Position numbers and translations under genes: made by a program. A stretch of 64,000 nt of DNA, from contig JAZNZX010000014.1 in the NCBI GenBank assembly GCA_045595185.1, forward strand, positions 15,205 through 79,204. The letters are read 5' to 3'. Positions 53,169 through 61,762 of the stretch are shown piece after piece (position 1 is the first letter of the stretch; each line of letters begins with the position of its first letter). The notes under the pieces were generated by a model. That model was not told the origin of the DNA. It saw nothing but the letters and a program-made list of their open reading frames with translations, and searched no databases. The DNA is from Fimenecus sp045595185 (GTDB lineage: Bacteria > Bacillota > Clostridia > Oscillospirales > Acutalibacteraceae).

Positions 53169-56100
53169 TTAGAACTCTATGTTTATAATTGTGTCTTCTT
53201 CAAGAGTTGCAAGTAATTTCTTTTCAAGTTCTGTGATGTATTTCTTTACATCTTCTGCACTTTCAATTTGCCAAGATGCTTCATTATTTATAGATTTAAT
53301 GCTTATGGTTTTTCTTTGCTTAACAACAGTAGCAACCGAAACATCACCTGTATTTTCGTCTTGAGACTCAACCTCTACAGATGTAAGTTTGGTTTCTTCT
53401 GCACTAATCTCATTTAAACAACGGACTTTAAGTGCATCTGCTTCAACCTTAATGTTTTGAAGAACTGCCACATTATTACAATGTGTTGCTTTGTCGTGAA
53501 TTTCTTGGAAAAGCTTAACATATTTGTCAGCAAGAATATCGTGACACTTCTTGTCTTCAAGCTCATCAAACACTCTATTTCTTGCTTCTTGAATTACTAC
53601 TTCAATAGGAGTCTGCATTGCTTTCAAAAGCCCACCATAAAGCTTAATAAACTTTTCGATTAATTCAGGAAGTTTAAATATATCTGAATATGGTATTTGC
53701 TTTTTAAGTATGCTTTTAATGTCAGCAACAACTGTTTCAATTTCAGTATTTACAATAAATGTTTTACTGTCATCATAAATACCCATCAGACGAAGAGCCT
53801 TATCAAAGATTTCTTTCTGTTCCCCCGCAAAGAACTTTTTGAGAGGTTCATAATCCTCGGCAAAATCTAGATAATCATCTTTTTTGCTATCAACAGCATT
53901 GAAAAATTCGTTTGAATACTTCATTTGAAGAACTTCAGCTAAAAGTTTCTTACCATTGTAAGTTACGTTCTTTCCGGGATATGCAGGTTGTGTTGAATAG
54001 CGTATCTCTAACTTATCAAGTTCAACCTTAAGGTTATTTGCATAGCCAAGGAAACTCTTCATAATTGCATCGTCATCATCACTTGCAGAGGTAACATTAA
54101 AGAGTTCTTTCATTACCTCACGAACAGACTTTTTCTGTTTCTCATTAGCTCTGATGCGTTTTTCTGTCATTAACTTTTCATTGAACTCTTTTCGTGTTAA
54201 ATAACGGATTATTTCGTCTTCACTCTTTGAAAGAAGAGTAACTGCTTCGTTATTTACGAACATACCGATTTCGCCGTCTTTGAAAAGTTTAGCAACAAGC
54301 CACTGAACATCAGCCTCAATGAAGCCATACGGAGCCTTCACAAATCTTTCAAGAATAGACTTCATTGAAGTTTTCATATGTCTTTGAGTATTCAATGCAA
54401 TGTAGTCTCTGACATCATTCAATGCAAGCTCATTTTTCTTTGCATTTGCGCCTTCAAGTGTGAGTTGCCCATTGTCCTTAAATAAAGAACGAATATCCGT
54501 TTCATTTGTTGCGGTATCAATGTAAGAGAGTTTATGGTAAACAGTAGAAACTAATTTACCAAGTGCCTCATTGATACGACCAATAATGTCTTTAGATGAT
54601 GTTTGAATTTTATCGCCATTTACATATATATCAGCATTCTTAAGGCTTTCACTTAAGAAAAGCTTTGCTGAGCTACTTCTTTCACGCATTTCTACTTTCT
54701 TTGCTTCTTTAATTGCCTCAAATTTTGTTACTGTATTTGTTGCATCGTATCGAATAAATTTTTCAATTTGAAGTGAAGAACGAATTTCATCATAAAATGT
54801 TGTATCATCAGGAAGCACAACAAGAACACTACTTGATTGACCAGAAAGTATTCTCAATGTAGTTTCATCGGCTCTCTCATCACTATGTGGAGTAAGAATT
54901 TTAAGTGTAATATCGTAATTTTGATTTGCTTTATAAGGCTTATCATCCACAATTTGGTTAAATGGAAAAGCATATCTGCCATTAAATGCGGGATAACGAT
55001 ATTTCTTCTCATCAAAAATACCGTCAAATATCATTTCTGAAACCTTTGCAACTACTTCACTTGAATCAACATTTTGTGATTCGATAGCTCTGTTTATTTC
55101 TTGCTCTTCATCGGTAAGGAACACATAAATATCATTATTTTTTTGTACTAATGTTTGACGAACAAGTCTTTTAAGTGCATCTTCTACTTTTTCTGTAAGA
55201 GCCATACGGTCGTCATTTACATTTGTAACCATAAGACTTGCAATGTTCTCTATATTTGCTTTGATTTCCTTTACGTACTTAATCATAAAGAGGGTTTTGA
55301 GGACGTTAACATCAAAGCATTCGTTTTCGTGATTTGGATTGAGATACTCATTATCTAATGCACGAGAAATTACACCCTTATGAGAGTGGTCAAGGAACTG
55401 TTCAAGGGCATCATAAAACATATTAAAAGGTACGATTGTGCCGGGTTCGTTATCCATTACTTTCACTGCAGATTCCTTAAACAATGCAAGCATAGAACGT
55501 TCACCTTCGGCAAGATGTTTACCTGATGCTCCATGAGTTCTAATAGATGTAAGAACACTGCCTAATAAGTTAAATTGGTAAGGAATAAAAGGATAAATAT
55601 CAGCAAAGTTGTCTCTGCTTGAATATAGTTTCTTTTCTACACCATCGTTGAAAAGAATTAAATTCTTTATTACTGTTGCTTTATCATCATAAAGCAAAGC
55701 AAGTGTTTGTCTACCTGATTCGTTTTTCTCAAGGATTCTCTTTTTGATAACCTCATCAACATTAGCAGAAGAAAGTGATAAACGAGTGTCAAATCGACCT
55801 TGGATTTTTGAGAAGTCATTACCTTTAGTCTTCGTAATAGAATCAATATCCTGCTGACTTGTTACAATTACCCAAGCCTTACCTTTGCAAGCTGTACCTA
55901 AATCTTCGGTAACAGTTTGAAGGTTAAGCATAAGTTTAGAATCATCACCGATATATTGTCCAATTTCATCAATAAGAAACACAACGTGATGATTGTTTCC
56001 TTTTCTCTCTATGTATTTCTTTACAAGTTGTGCAAAATCTTCAACCTTATATTTATAATCACCTGTAGCTTTTTCACACCAATTACGTCCTGCCTCAATG

Positions 56101-56759
56101 CTCATAAAATCAATATCTGCAAGAACTTCAATTACATCATCTTGAATGAAGTCAAAATCATTACGAGCTTCAACCCATTCTAAACCAAAACTTTCTTCAA
56201 ACTTGTCTTTAAACAATTCATACTTGGCTTCATCAGTCAACTTACGCTCTAAATCCGCAAGAAATGGATTGGAACCACTAAATCCCTGCATCTCATTAAA
56301 AACATTTTGCAATACAGAAACAATAGCTTCTTTTGACTGTTTCCCATTCACTTCACTTTTTGAGTCAATATTAAAGAGAACAACATCTGCAGGTACTGTT
56401 GAAGCTAATTTCATGTCAGCTAAAACCATAGGGTCCGAAATTTTATTATCCTCAACAAAATAATCAATGGCATCCTTGCCATTTACATTTTTATTGGCAA
56501 GAAGATAAGACAATATTTTTAAGAAATGAGATTTACCGCTTCCAAAGAAACCAGAAATCCAAACACCCATTTTGTCTGTATTTCCATTTATGCCTTTTTT
56601 ATAACTTGCAAAAAAGTCAGAAAAATGCTTTTGAAGTTCTTTAGTAACAACATATTCTTCCAATTCCTGCTGAATATTAGCATTATCATCCTGTCCAACT
56701 TTGATAACACCTTTTATGTCTCTATCAATCGGTTTTGAAAACATATTTTTAATAATCAT
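53169..56759 (-). CDS. brxC: BREX P-loop ATPase BrxC
   Basis: The 1196-residue product has a Walker A at about 70-77 (GFFGSGKSHFLKIL) and Walker B HVVFLIDEIGQYIG near residue 265, followed by long helical regions. It belongs to the DUF6079/BrxC ATPases, one of the core components of BREX, and is thought to couple nucleotide hydrolysis to assembly on DNA. It lies 11 bp after brxB and 15 bp before pglX. Confidence 0.96.
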   Translation of the reverse strand: MIIKNMFSKPIDRDIKGVIKVGQDDNANIQQELEEYVVTKELQKHFSDFFASYKKGINGNTDKMGVWISGFFGSGKSHFLKILSYLLANKNVNGKDAIDYFVEDNKISDPMVLADMKLASTVPADVVLFNIDSKSEVNGKQSKEAIVSVLQNVFNEMQGFSGSNPFLADLERKLTDEAKYELFKDKFEESFGLEWVEARNDFDFIQDDVIEVLADIDFMSIEAGRNWCEKATGDYKYKVEDFAQLVKKYIERKGNNHHVVFLIDEIGQYIGDDSKLMLNLQTVTEDLGTACKGKAWVIVTSQQDIDSITKTKGNDFSKIQGRFDTRLSLSSANVDEVIKKRILEKNESGRQTLALLYDDKATVIKNLILFNDGVEKKLYSSRDNFADIYPFIPYQFNLLGSVLTSIRTHGASGKHLAEGERSMLALFKESAVKVMDNEPGTIVPFNMFYDALEQFLDHSHKGVISRALDNEYLNPNHENECFDVNVLKTLFMIKYVKEIKANIENIASLMVTNVNDDRMALTEKVEDALKRLVRQTLVQKNNDIYVFLTDEEQEINRAIESQNVDSSEVVAKVSEMIFDGIFDEKKYRYPAFNGRYAFPFNQIVDDKPYKANQNYDITLKILTPHSDERADETTLRILSGQSSSVLVVLPDDTTFYDEIRSSLQIEKFIRYDATNTVTKFEAIKEAKKVEMRERSSSAKLFLSESLKNADIYVNGDKIQTSSKDIIGRINEALGKLVSTVYHKLSYIDTATNETDIRSLFKDNGQLTLEGANAKKNELALNDVRDYIALNTQRHMKTSMKSILERFVKAPYGFIEADVQWLVAKLFKDGEIGMFVNNEAVTLLSKSEDEIIRYLTRKEFNEKLMTEKRIRANEKQKKSVREVMKELFNVTSASDDDDAIMKSFLGYANNLKVELDKLEIRYSTQPAYPGKNVTYNGKKLLAEVLQMKYSNEFFNAVDSKKDDYLDFAEDYEPLKKFFAGEQKEIFDKALRLMGIYDDSKTFIVNTEIETVVADIKSILKKQIPYSDIFKLPELIEKFIKLYGGLLKAMQTPIEVVIQEARNRVFDELEDKKCHDILADKYVKLFQEIHDKATHCNNVAVLQNIKVEADALKVRCLNEISAEETKLTSVEVESQDENTGDVSVATVVKQRKTISIKSINNEASWQIESAEDVKKYITELEKKLLATLEEDTIINIEF

Positions 56760-56770
56760 AGTTTTTCTCC

Positions 56771-57346
56771 TTAATCAACAAGTTTGAACGCCCTGTAATA
56801 GTTGTCATCTTTTATTTCACCAAAGAGAATAAGTTCTTGTCCATCATAATCTCCAGGATAAAAAAGAACTACAGGAACATTATCAATTACCTGATGCAAG
56901 TTATTTAAGACTGTATGAGAACGAAGAATAGGATAACATTTTCCAATTCCCGTTATAAAAACAACTGCCTTGTCAGGCGTATTTTCTTTTATATGATTTA
57001 TAATTAAACTATCAGATGATGTGATTCGAAGCATGTTACTAATTGATTTTGAAACTCTATCAAATCCTTTAGACTTCTCAAAATCATAACATTTTTCTAA
57101 ATATCCTTTTTGCTTGAGAATCTCTATTGTAATTTCATATAAATCGTATACAACCACCTTGAAATCATCATTTGAATTCTCATTTTTCTTCTGAATGTAT
57201 TCAATTCGTTCTCTTACGTACAGTTCTTGATCTGCAGGATAATCAAAAATATAATAACCCACTTCGTTACCTAATCCTTTGTTCTCACGAAATGAAGGTT
57301 TGTGAATCATTTCCTCAGCTTTATCGAGTTTTAAATCTAAAGACAT
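56771..57346 (-). CDS. brxB: BREX protein BrxB (DUF1788)
   Basis: The 191-residue product is of DUF1788 type: LDLKLDKAEEMIHKPSFRENKGLGNEVGYYIFDYPADQELYVRERI start and AVVFITGIGKCYPILRSHTVLNNL with VPVVLFYPGDYDGQELILFG near the end. BrxB is a small soluble core protein of BREX that contacts PglZ. The ATG at 57346 has a GGGGGTGA ribosome site at the end of brxA, from which it is separated by only 3 bp. Confidence 0.93.
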   Translation of the reverse strand: MSLDLKLDKAEEMIHKPSFRENKGLGNEVGYYIFDYPADQELYVRERIEYIQKKNENSNDDFKVVVYDLYEITIEILKQKGYLEKCYDFEKSKGFDRVSKSISNMLRITSSDSLIINHIKENTPDKAVVFITGIGKCYPILRSHTVLNNLHQVIDNVPVVLFYPGDYDGQELILFGEIKDDNYYRAFKLVD

Positions 57347-57349
57347 CAA

Positions 57350-57952
57350 TTAGTTCACCCCCGTAATTGCCTTGACTATTGCATATTCACCTGTTGCTTC
57401 AAGATATCTTTCTAATGCAATGTCAAGAATTGGTGGAGTTAACACCTTTTCTTTGTTAATCAAAGCCAATAAGTTTGCATCCATTAAAAAATTAAAATAA
57501 CAAGAACGTAATCGTTTTTTAGTTCCGTCTGTCCAAACGGTGATATCATCATTTTGCTTTTCTTTATTGCTGAAGAACACCTTGACATCTGATTCTTCCA
57601 GTACTTGAGAGCCTAAAATCACTTTTTCTCTATACACTTCATATAAAAACTCGAAAAACAATTTATCCGACTTCATTATGGAAATTAGATTTATGATTTT
57701 TTGTGTTGCCAAATCGGAGTCACAAAACAATTTTATCATTGTATCATCAAGTTTACTTACTCTTGTCCAAATATAGCCAAACATTCTCTTAGCTCTATAA
57801 GAGTTTCCCATTCCAAAAAAATTCTCTTCTATACATAATGCTCGTATATCTTCCAATATCATTCCATCATTAACAAGTTGAATGATTTTCTTTGTTTCAA
57901 CAAACCAAAATGATTGCGAAATCATCCCAGAACTGTATTTTTCTTCAAACAT
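57350..57952 (-). CDS. brxA: BREX protein BrxA (DUF1819)
   Basis: The 200-residue product is of DUF1819 type, a helical DNA-binding protein (KYSSGMISQSFWFVETKKIIQLVNDGMILEDIRALCIEENFFGM; C-terminal part ending LERYLEATGEYAIVKAITGVN). I choose the ATG at 57952 because AAAGGTG precedes it; an in-frame ATG at 57994 lacks a ribosome site. It is the first BREX core gene and lies 64 bp after the XRE gene. Confidence 0.92.
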   Translation of the reverse strand: MFEEKYSSGMISQSFWFVETKKIIQLVNDGMILEDIRALCIEENFFGMGNSYRAKRMFGYIWTRVSKLDDTMIKLFCDSDLATQKIINLISIMKSDKLFFEFLYEVYREKVILGSQVLEESDVKVFFSNKEKQNDDITVWTDGTKKRLRSCYFNFLMDANLLALINKEKVLTPPILDIALERYLEATGEYAIVKAITGVN

Positions 57953-58016
57953 AATTACACCTTTATATAATATCTTAATATAACTATACTTCAATGATTG
58001 TCCATCGAAACAGACT

Positions 58017-58229
58017 TTACTCTTTTTCTTCTGGTAAAACTTCCATTATCTCATCGACGGAACAGTCAAGACACCTGCATATTTTTGCAAGCGTATCGGT
58101 AGTTATAGCCTCATTGCGACTCAACTTGCGCATAGCGTGTTGTGTTATTTTTGCTGCTTCTTGGAGGTCTTTTTTCTTCATGTTTTTATCAATAAGTAAA
58201 TGCCACAATTTTTTATATGATACTGCCAT
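58017..58229 (-). CDS. Small XRE regulator at the head of the BREX operon
   Basis: The 70-residue product is a Cro/CI helix-turn-helix (KLWHLLIDKNMKKKDLQEAAKITQHAMRKLSRNEAITTDTLAKICRCLDCSVDEIMEVL), of the short YozG-like kind. It leads the operon, 64 bp before brxA, with a GGGGATG ribosome site, and its promoter carries an inverted repeat. It most likely represses its own transcript and hence BREX; many BREX loci instead use a WYL-type BrxR. This regulatory role is inferred. Confidence 0.88.
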   Translation of the reverse strand: MAVSYKKLWHLLIDKNMKKKDLQEAAKITQHAMRKLSRNEAITTDTLAKICRCLDCSVDEIMEVLPEEKE

Positions 58230-58277
58230 AATTACATCCCCTTCTACGAAAAAATAAAATCAAATTTAATGGGTTGA

Positions 58278-58306
58278 ATTATATCACAAAATTGTTGTAA
58301 AAACAA
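58278..58306 (-). promoter_or_regulatory. Promoter of the XRE-BREX operon
   Basis: On the minus strand TTGTTT (58301-58306) and TATAAT (58278-58283) are 17 bp apart, with TGTGA before the -10. ATTGTT and AACAAT form an inverted repeat around the -35, a likely operator for the XRE product. Confidence 0.7.
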
Positions 58307-58628
58307 TATTTTTTGCGGCATTTCAATAAAAACTATGGAAAAACAGAGTCAAAAGATTATTATCCTGACTTCAATTTCTATTTTTTTACATAGTCTCTTA
58401 ACCTTTGCATAAATTTAACAGCTACTAATATACATTAAAACAGAATGAACTATCGCCATATAAATAATCAAAGCAATTGTATCTAATCCATTGTTTGATG
58501 ACTATTTCCACTTAATAAACTATTACGTGTATCAATTACCAATTGGTAGTAGGCATAGTCATACCAAACTTTGTTTTCCATTGTGGAGCAACAGCAAGGT
58601 CAACAAAAATAAGAAACAAATACACATA
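58307..58628. other. Non-coding gap between the BREX and Fic promoters
   Basis: No gene can be supported in these 320 bp. There is a small palindrome ACCAATTGGT near 58540 and a short minus-strand open stretch from about 58610 that resembles coding sequence for some 25 codons and then stops; it may be a gene remnant. Confidence 0.4.
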
Positions 58629-58715
58629 TTTCCCTTGTTTTACATATAATATTAAGGGAATATTTGCTTGAAAGGTTGACTTTCCCCTTATTTTGCATTA
58701 GAATATAAGGGAATA
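58629..58715 (+). promoter_or_regulatory. Promoter of the Fic gene with two tandem palindromic sites
   Basis: Copy 1 (58629-58662) and copy 2 (58681-58715) both read TTTCCC-TT...TAAGGGAATA and are 52 bp apart. The promoter TTGACT (58676-58681) to TAGAAT (58699-58704) has a 17-bp spacer lying inside copy 2. A TATAAT also lies inside copy 1. The winged helix of the Fic protein is a candidate binder. Confidence 0.7.
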
Positions 58716-58732
58716 ATCAAGGAGGTAAGGTA

Positions 58733-59779
58733 ATGAGAACTTTTAACTACTCCAAAATTAAAGAGCAAAAATGGGATTCTGACATCCTTGGATTGATTGC
58801 TGCTATCTATAAAGAGGCAGGAAAACAAGAATTATATCTCAAGCAACAGCCTGAAAAACTTGAAAAACTTGTTGAAATTGCGAAGATACAGAGCACAGAG
58901 GCTTCCAACGCCATTGAGGGTATTGTTACAACAAGCACTCGTGTTAAACAGTTGGTTGAAGAAAAGACTACTCCTCGAACTCGTGATGAGCAGGAAATCG
59001 CAGGTTATCGTGATGTTTTGAATGTGATTCACGAAAGCTTTGACGCAATTCCATTGACCCAGAATTATATACTTCAGCTTCACAAGATGTTATACAGCCA
59101 CATGAACAATCCGATGGCAGGTAAAACCAAGAGTGTGCAGAATTATATAAGTGCCACATATCCTGATGGTCACAGTGTAACTTTATTCACTCCACTTTCA
59201 CCTTTTGAAACTCCTGAAGCACTTGATAAAATTTGCGAAGAATTCAACAGAGTTATTGGTAATATGGAAGTCGAGCCATTGATTGCAATTCCGATTTTCA
59301 TTCACGATTTTCTTTGTATTCATCCGTTTAACGATGGTAATGGCAGAATGAGTCGTCTGCTCACCACATTGTTCCTTTACAGAAGTGGTTTTTATGTTGG
59401 TAAGTATATCTCACTCGAGTCTAAAATCGCAAAAAACAAGGCCCTTTACTATGATGCACTCAATCAGGCACAAATCGGCTGGCATGAAGGAAATGAAGAC
59501 AACATTCCATTTATCAAATATCTTCTCGGAACAATTCTTGCTGCCTACAAGGACTTTGAAGAACGCTTTGAACTGATTGAAGAAAAATTACCTGCAATTG
59601 AAATTGTGAGAAAAGCAACAAAAATTAAAATCGGTCGTTTTACAAAGCAAGACATTCGTGAACTTTGTCCGTCACTCAGTGTAAGCACCATTGAAGGTGC
59701 ATTACGAAAGCTGATTGAAGCAGAAGAATTAAAGCGTGAAGGTAATGGTAAGAATACTTGCTATTATCGATTGAAATAA
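58733..59779 (+). CDS. Fic family AMP-transferase with C-terminal winged helix
   Basis: The 348-residue product has the catalytic Fic motif HPFNDGNGRMSR (about 197-208) and the flap before it (KTKSVQNYISATYPDG). It also has the inhibitory-helix motif SNAIEG near residue 56, so it is a class II Fic whose own N-terminus restrains it. A winged helix follows at the C-terminus (FTKQDIRELCPSLSVSTIEGALRKLIEAEELKREG). Fic proteins attach AMP to target hydroxyls, often as toxins or regulators. The ATG follows AAGGAGG. It is transcribed away from BREX from a promoter with duplicated sites, which suggests self-regulation. Confidence 0.93.
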   Translation: MRTFNYSKIKEQKWDSDILGLIAAIYKEAGKQELYLKQQPEKLEKLVEIAKIQSTEASNAIEGIVTTSTRVKQLVEEKTTPRTRDEQEIAGYRDVLNVIHESFDAIPLTQNYILQLHKMLYSHMNNPMAGKTKSVQNYISATYPDGHSVTLFTPLSPFETPEALDKICEEFNRVIGNMEVEPLIAIPIFIHDFLCIHPFNDGNGRMSRLLTTLFLYRSGFYVGKYISLESKIAKNKALYYDALNQAQIGWHEGNEDNIPFIKYLLGTILAAYKDFEERFELIEEKLPAIEIVRKATKIKIGRFTKQDIRELCPSLSVSTIEGALRKLIEAEELKREGNGKNTCYYRLK

Positions 59780-59802
59780 AAATTTACTTTTATAAAAACA
59801 TA

Positions 59803-59853
59803 AATAATGCCTATGAAGTTAGACACTCAAATCTAAACTCATAGGCTTTTTGC
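59803..59853. terminator. Bidirectional terminator, copy B (Fic side end)
   Basis: AATGCCTATGAAGTTAGA and TCTAAACTCATAGGC form the hairpin, with T-runs on each side. It is nearly the same sequence as copy A at 41884-41930; most differences are in the loop. Confidence 0.8.
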
Positions 59854-59952
59854 TTTATGTAAACTTTTATGCTTTTGTGATGCTATTGTTAATTGCAAGT
59901 ATTGCCACTTTAACTTTCACCAAATTTTGCATAAACCTAATTTATATTTATT

Positions 59953-61545
59953 TCAAATAACAATCGGTTTTTTCATAAGAGCATCATCGTGACGTTTTAT
60001 ATACTCCACCACATCTGCATATGAGAGAAACTTACGCGGTTGTTTATGATAGTCCAATTCGTAGGGAGTTTTAACTAAATTGATATGCTCCAGTTTCACG
60101 GGAGAAGAATTAATTATAATTTTCCACTTGCCTACTATGGTATCAATATAAAAGTGTTGTTCATCTTTATAACAACTGAACCCTGCCTCTTCGCATAGCG
60201 GAATGATGTCCTCTATTTCTTCATCCGCACGCACACAGCTTGTAATTGGAATTGAAAACTTTGCATCATCTTTTTTCGATGGTCTGCAAAGCTTACAAGG
60301 TGTAAAGCCTGCGCTTACAGCTTCTTTATATGTACTGAACCCTTGTAAATTGGTCAAGCCCTTTAACCTTTGACAGTTGTGCTTATGAAAATTCTGATAT
60401 CCACGTCCTACCCAAAATGCAAATCTTGGTTGAGTAAGTGTATAAACATCCGCCTTTTCTACTTCCGTAAGCTCGTTGTTTGCTAATTTATTTTGTCGTT
60501 CTTCAACAGCATTTTTTTGTCTGATTAAAGCTTTTACATCCTCTTTTGGCGGGATATTTACTTTTTTTGTCTGCGAACGAAGAATTTTCTCTTTTTTTCT
60601 CAAACCCCTGTACTCTTCCTCAGAAGATGGCTTACAGAACTCACAGGGTCTGCGTCCGGATTTCACAACTACATTATATTTCTTGGAACCAATTATATTT
60701 TTCATTGTTATTCCGACACTGCAAGTTGTCTTGTGATAAATTTTAGAATTTGGTGAGTAAATATAGTTAAACCCTGCCTTTTCAATAAATCTTTTATTAC
60801 GCTCAATACATGCTTTTTTATAATCACTCTTACAGCAATCACAAATTTTATACGAATGTTTAATTGCAATTTCAAGATTTGTCAAGCCAAAAGTTACTGT
60901 ATTTTGTGATGCTATTAACTCACAATCCCTGCTATGAACAGTATTCGTATCTTTGTGATACTGATAAGGCATTTTAAGGTTGTTTTCTAACTGAAGTTTC
61001 TTACATTCTTCCGGGTTCAGCAATACACTTTGTGGTAAAGAAATTGTTTGTAATAGTTGTTTTGTCACCTGAACATCGTTAAGTGAATTGTGCTGCAATC
61101 TTACATTCACCGGTATATCTCTTGCTGCAGCAATTTTATATGGACTGCCAGTTGATGAAAACTGACCTTTCAGATATGTATAAACAAAGCTATTTAAAAT
61201 TATTGATTTGTGAGATTCATTCCTCTTTGAAATCACTATATTCAATTTTTTAAACACTTTTAATGCTTCGTAATGCCACCAAAGTAGAATATCATCAGTT
61301 CTTAACCATTCACTAAACGAATTCAGAACACTATATGCAGATTTAGCGTTTGCAAAATCCTCACAGTTTCCACCTGTGTATGCAGGATGTGACCAATTAT
61401 ATTCACCCATATTTCTCGGTTTGATAAATGATGAAAACAAACCAATTGATTCCCAATCTTCATTTACCCTAATTGCTGCTAATTGTGTCGGAACATAATG
61501 ACCATCATCATCGGTAATCCATTCTAAATCTACTATAACAAACAT
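59953..61545 (-). CDS. DEDD-exonuclease-like protein with three zinc knuckles
   Basis: The 530-residue product has an RNase-T/epsilon-like N-terminus (about 1-165) with DLEW (D6, E8) and HNSLNDV (H152, D157), but the middle acidic motif reads WWHYEALKVF, without the usual Asp. Three repeated metal sites follow: H204-C208-C235-C238, H271-C275-C301-C304 and H387-C391-C417-C420, each HX3C-X25/26-CX2C with a GxxPCxxCxP-like end. A last domain of about 90 residues has a strand-rich fold. It is the final gene of the five-gene cluster. I choose the ATG at 61545, 8 bp after AAAGGTGG. Confidence 0.8.
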   Translation of the reverse strand: MFVIVDLEWITDDDGHYVPTQLAAIRVNEDWESIGLFSSFIKPRNMGEYNWSHPAYTGGNCEDFANAKSAYSVLNSFSEWLRTDDILLWWHYEALKVFKKLNIVISKRNESHKSIILNSFVYTYLKGQFSSTGSPYKIAAARDIPVNVRLQHNSLNDVQVTKQLLQTISLPQSVLLNPEECKKLQLENNLKMPYQYHKDTNTVHSRDCELIASQNTVTFGLTNLEIAIKHSYKICDCCKSDYKKACIERNKRFIEKAGFNYIYSPNSKIYHKTTCSVGITMKNIIGSKKYNVVVKSGRRPCEFCKPSSEEEYRGLRKKEKILRSQTKKVNIPPKEDVKALIRQKNAVEERQNKLANNELTEVEKADVYTLTQPRFAFWVGRGYQNFHKHNCQRLKGLTNLQGFSTYKEAVSAGFTPCKLCRPSKKDDAKFSIPITSCVRADEEIEDIIPLCEEAGFSCYKDEQHFYIDTIVGKWKIIINSSPVKLEHINLVKTPYELDYHKQPRKFLSYADVVEYIKRHDDALMKKPIVI

Positions 61546-61576
61546 CCTGCACACCACCTTTCGCACTTATACTTTC

Positions 61577-61744
61577 TTAAAAATCATCCGAATCGAAGTC
61601 GTCATCAAAATCGAAATCAGAACCCTCATTGTCTTCTTCCATTAATTCAGATATTGCCATAAATTCAAGACCTTGCTCAAATAAATCAAGCTTACCATCA
61701 CCATCAAGGTCAAATAATCCGCCAAAAATACCGTCATCAAACAT
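61577..61744 (-). CDS. 55-residue acidic protein with one EF-hand loop
   Basis: A short gene with a good AAGAGGT ribosome site encodes a 55-residue acidic protein. Residues 12-23 (DLDGDGKLDLFE) match the canonical EF-hand loop with ligands D12, D14, D16, D20 and E23, and the tail is a run of Asp/Glu/Ser/Phe. It should bind Ca2+ singly, or pair with another loop. It is 18 bp after the SWIM gene and 31 bp before the exonuclease gene, so it is translated as part of the cluster. Its partner is unknown. Confidence 0.75.
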   Translation of the reverse strand: MFDDGIFGGLFDLDGDGKLDLFEQGLEFMAISELMEEDNEGSDFDFDDDFDSDDF

Positions 61745-61762
61745 AATTGTACCTCTTTTTTA

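Noticed and set aside
58500..58620. Short minus-strand coding-like stretch (about 25 codons ending in TTNW)
   Set aside because: No start with a ribosome site and no family; at most a gene remnant, so it is only noted in the gap entry.
41940..59860. Integrative element with its own integrase
   Set aside because: No recombinase, relaxase or tRNA-end duplication was found; the terminator pair alone is not enough to call it.
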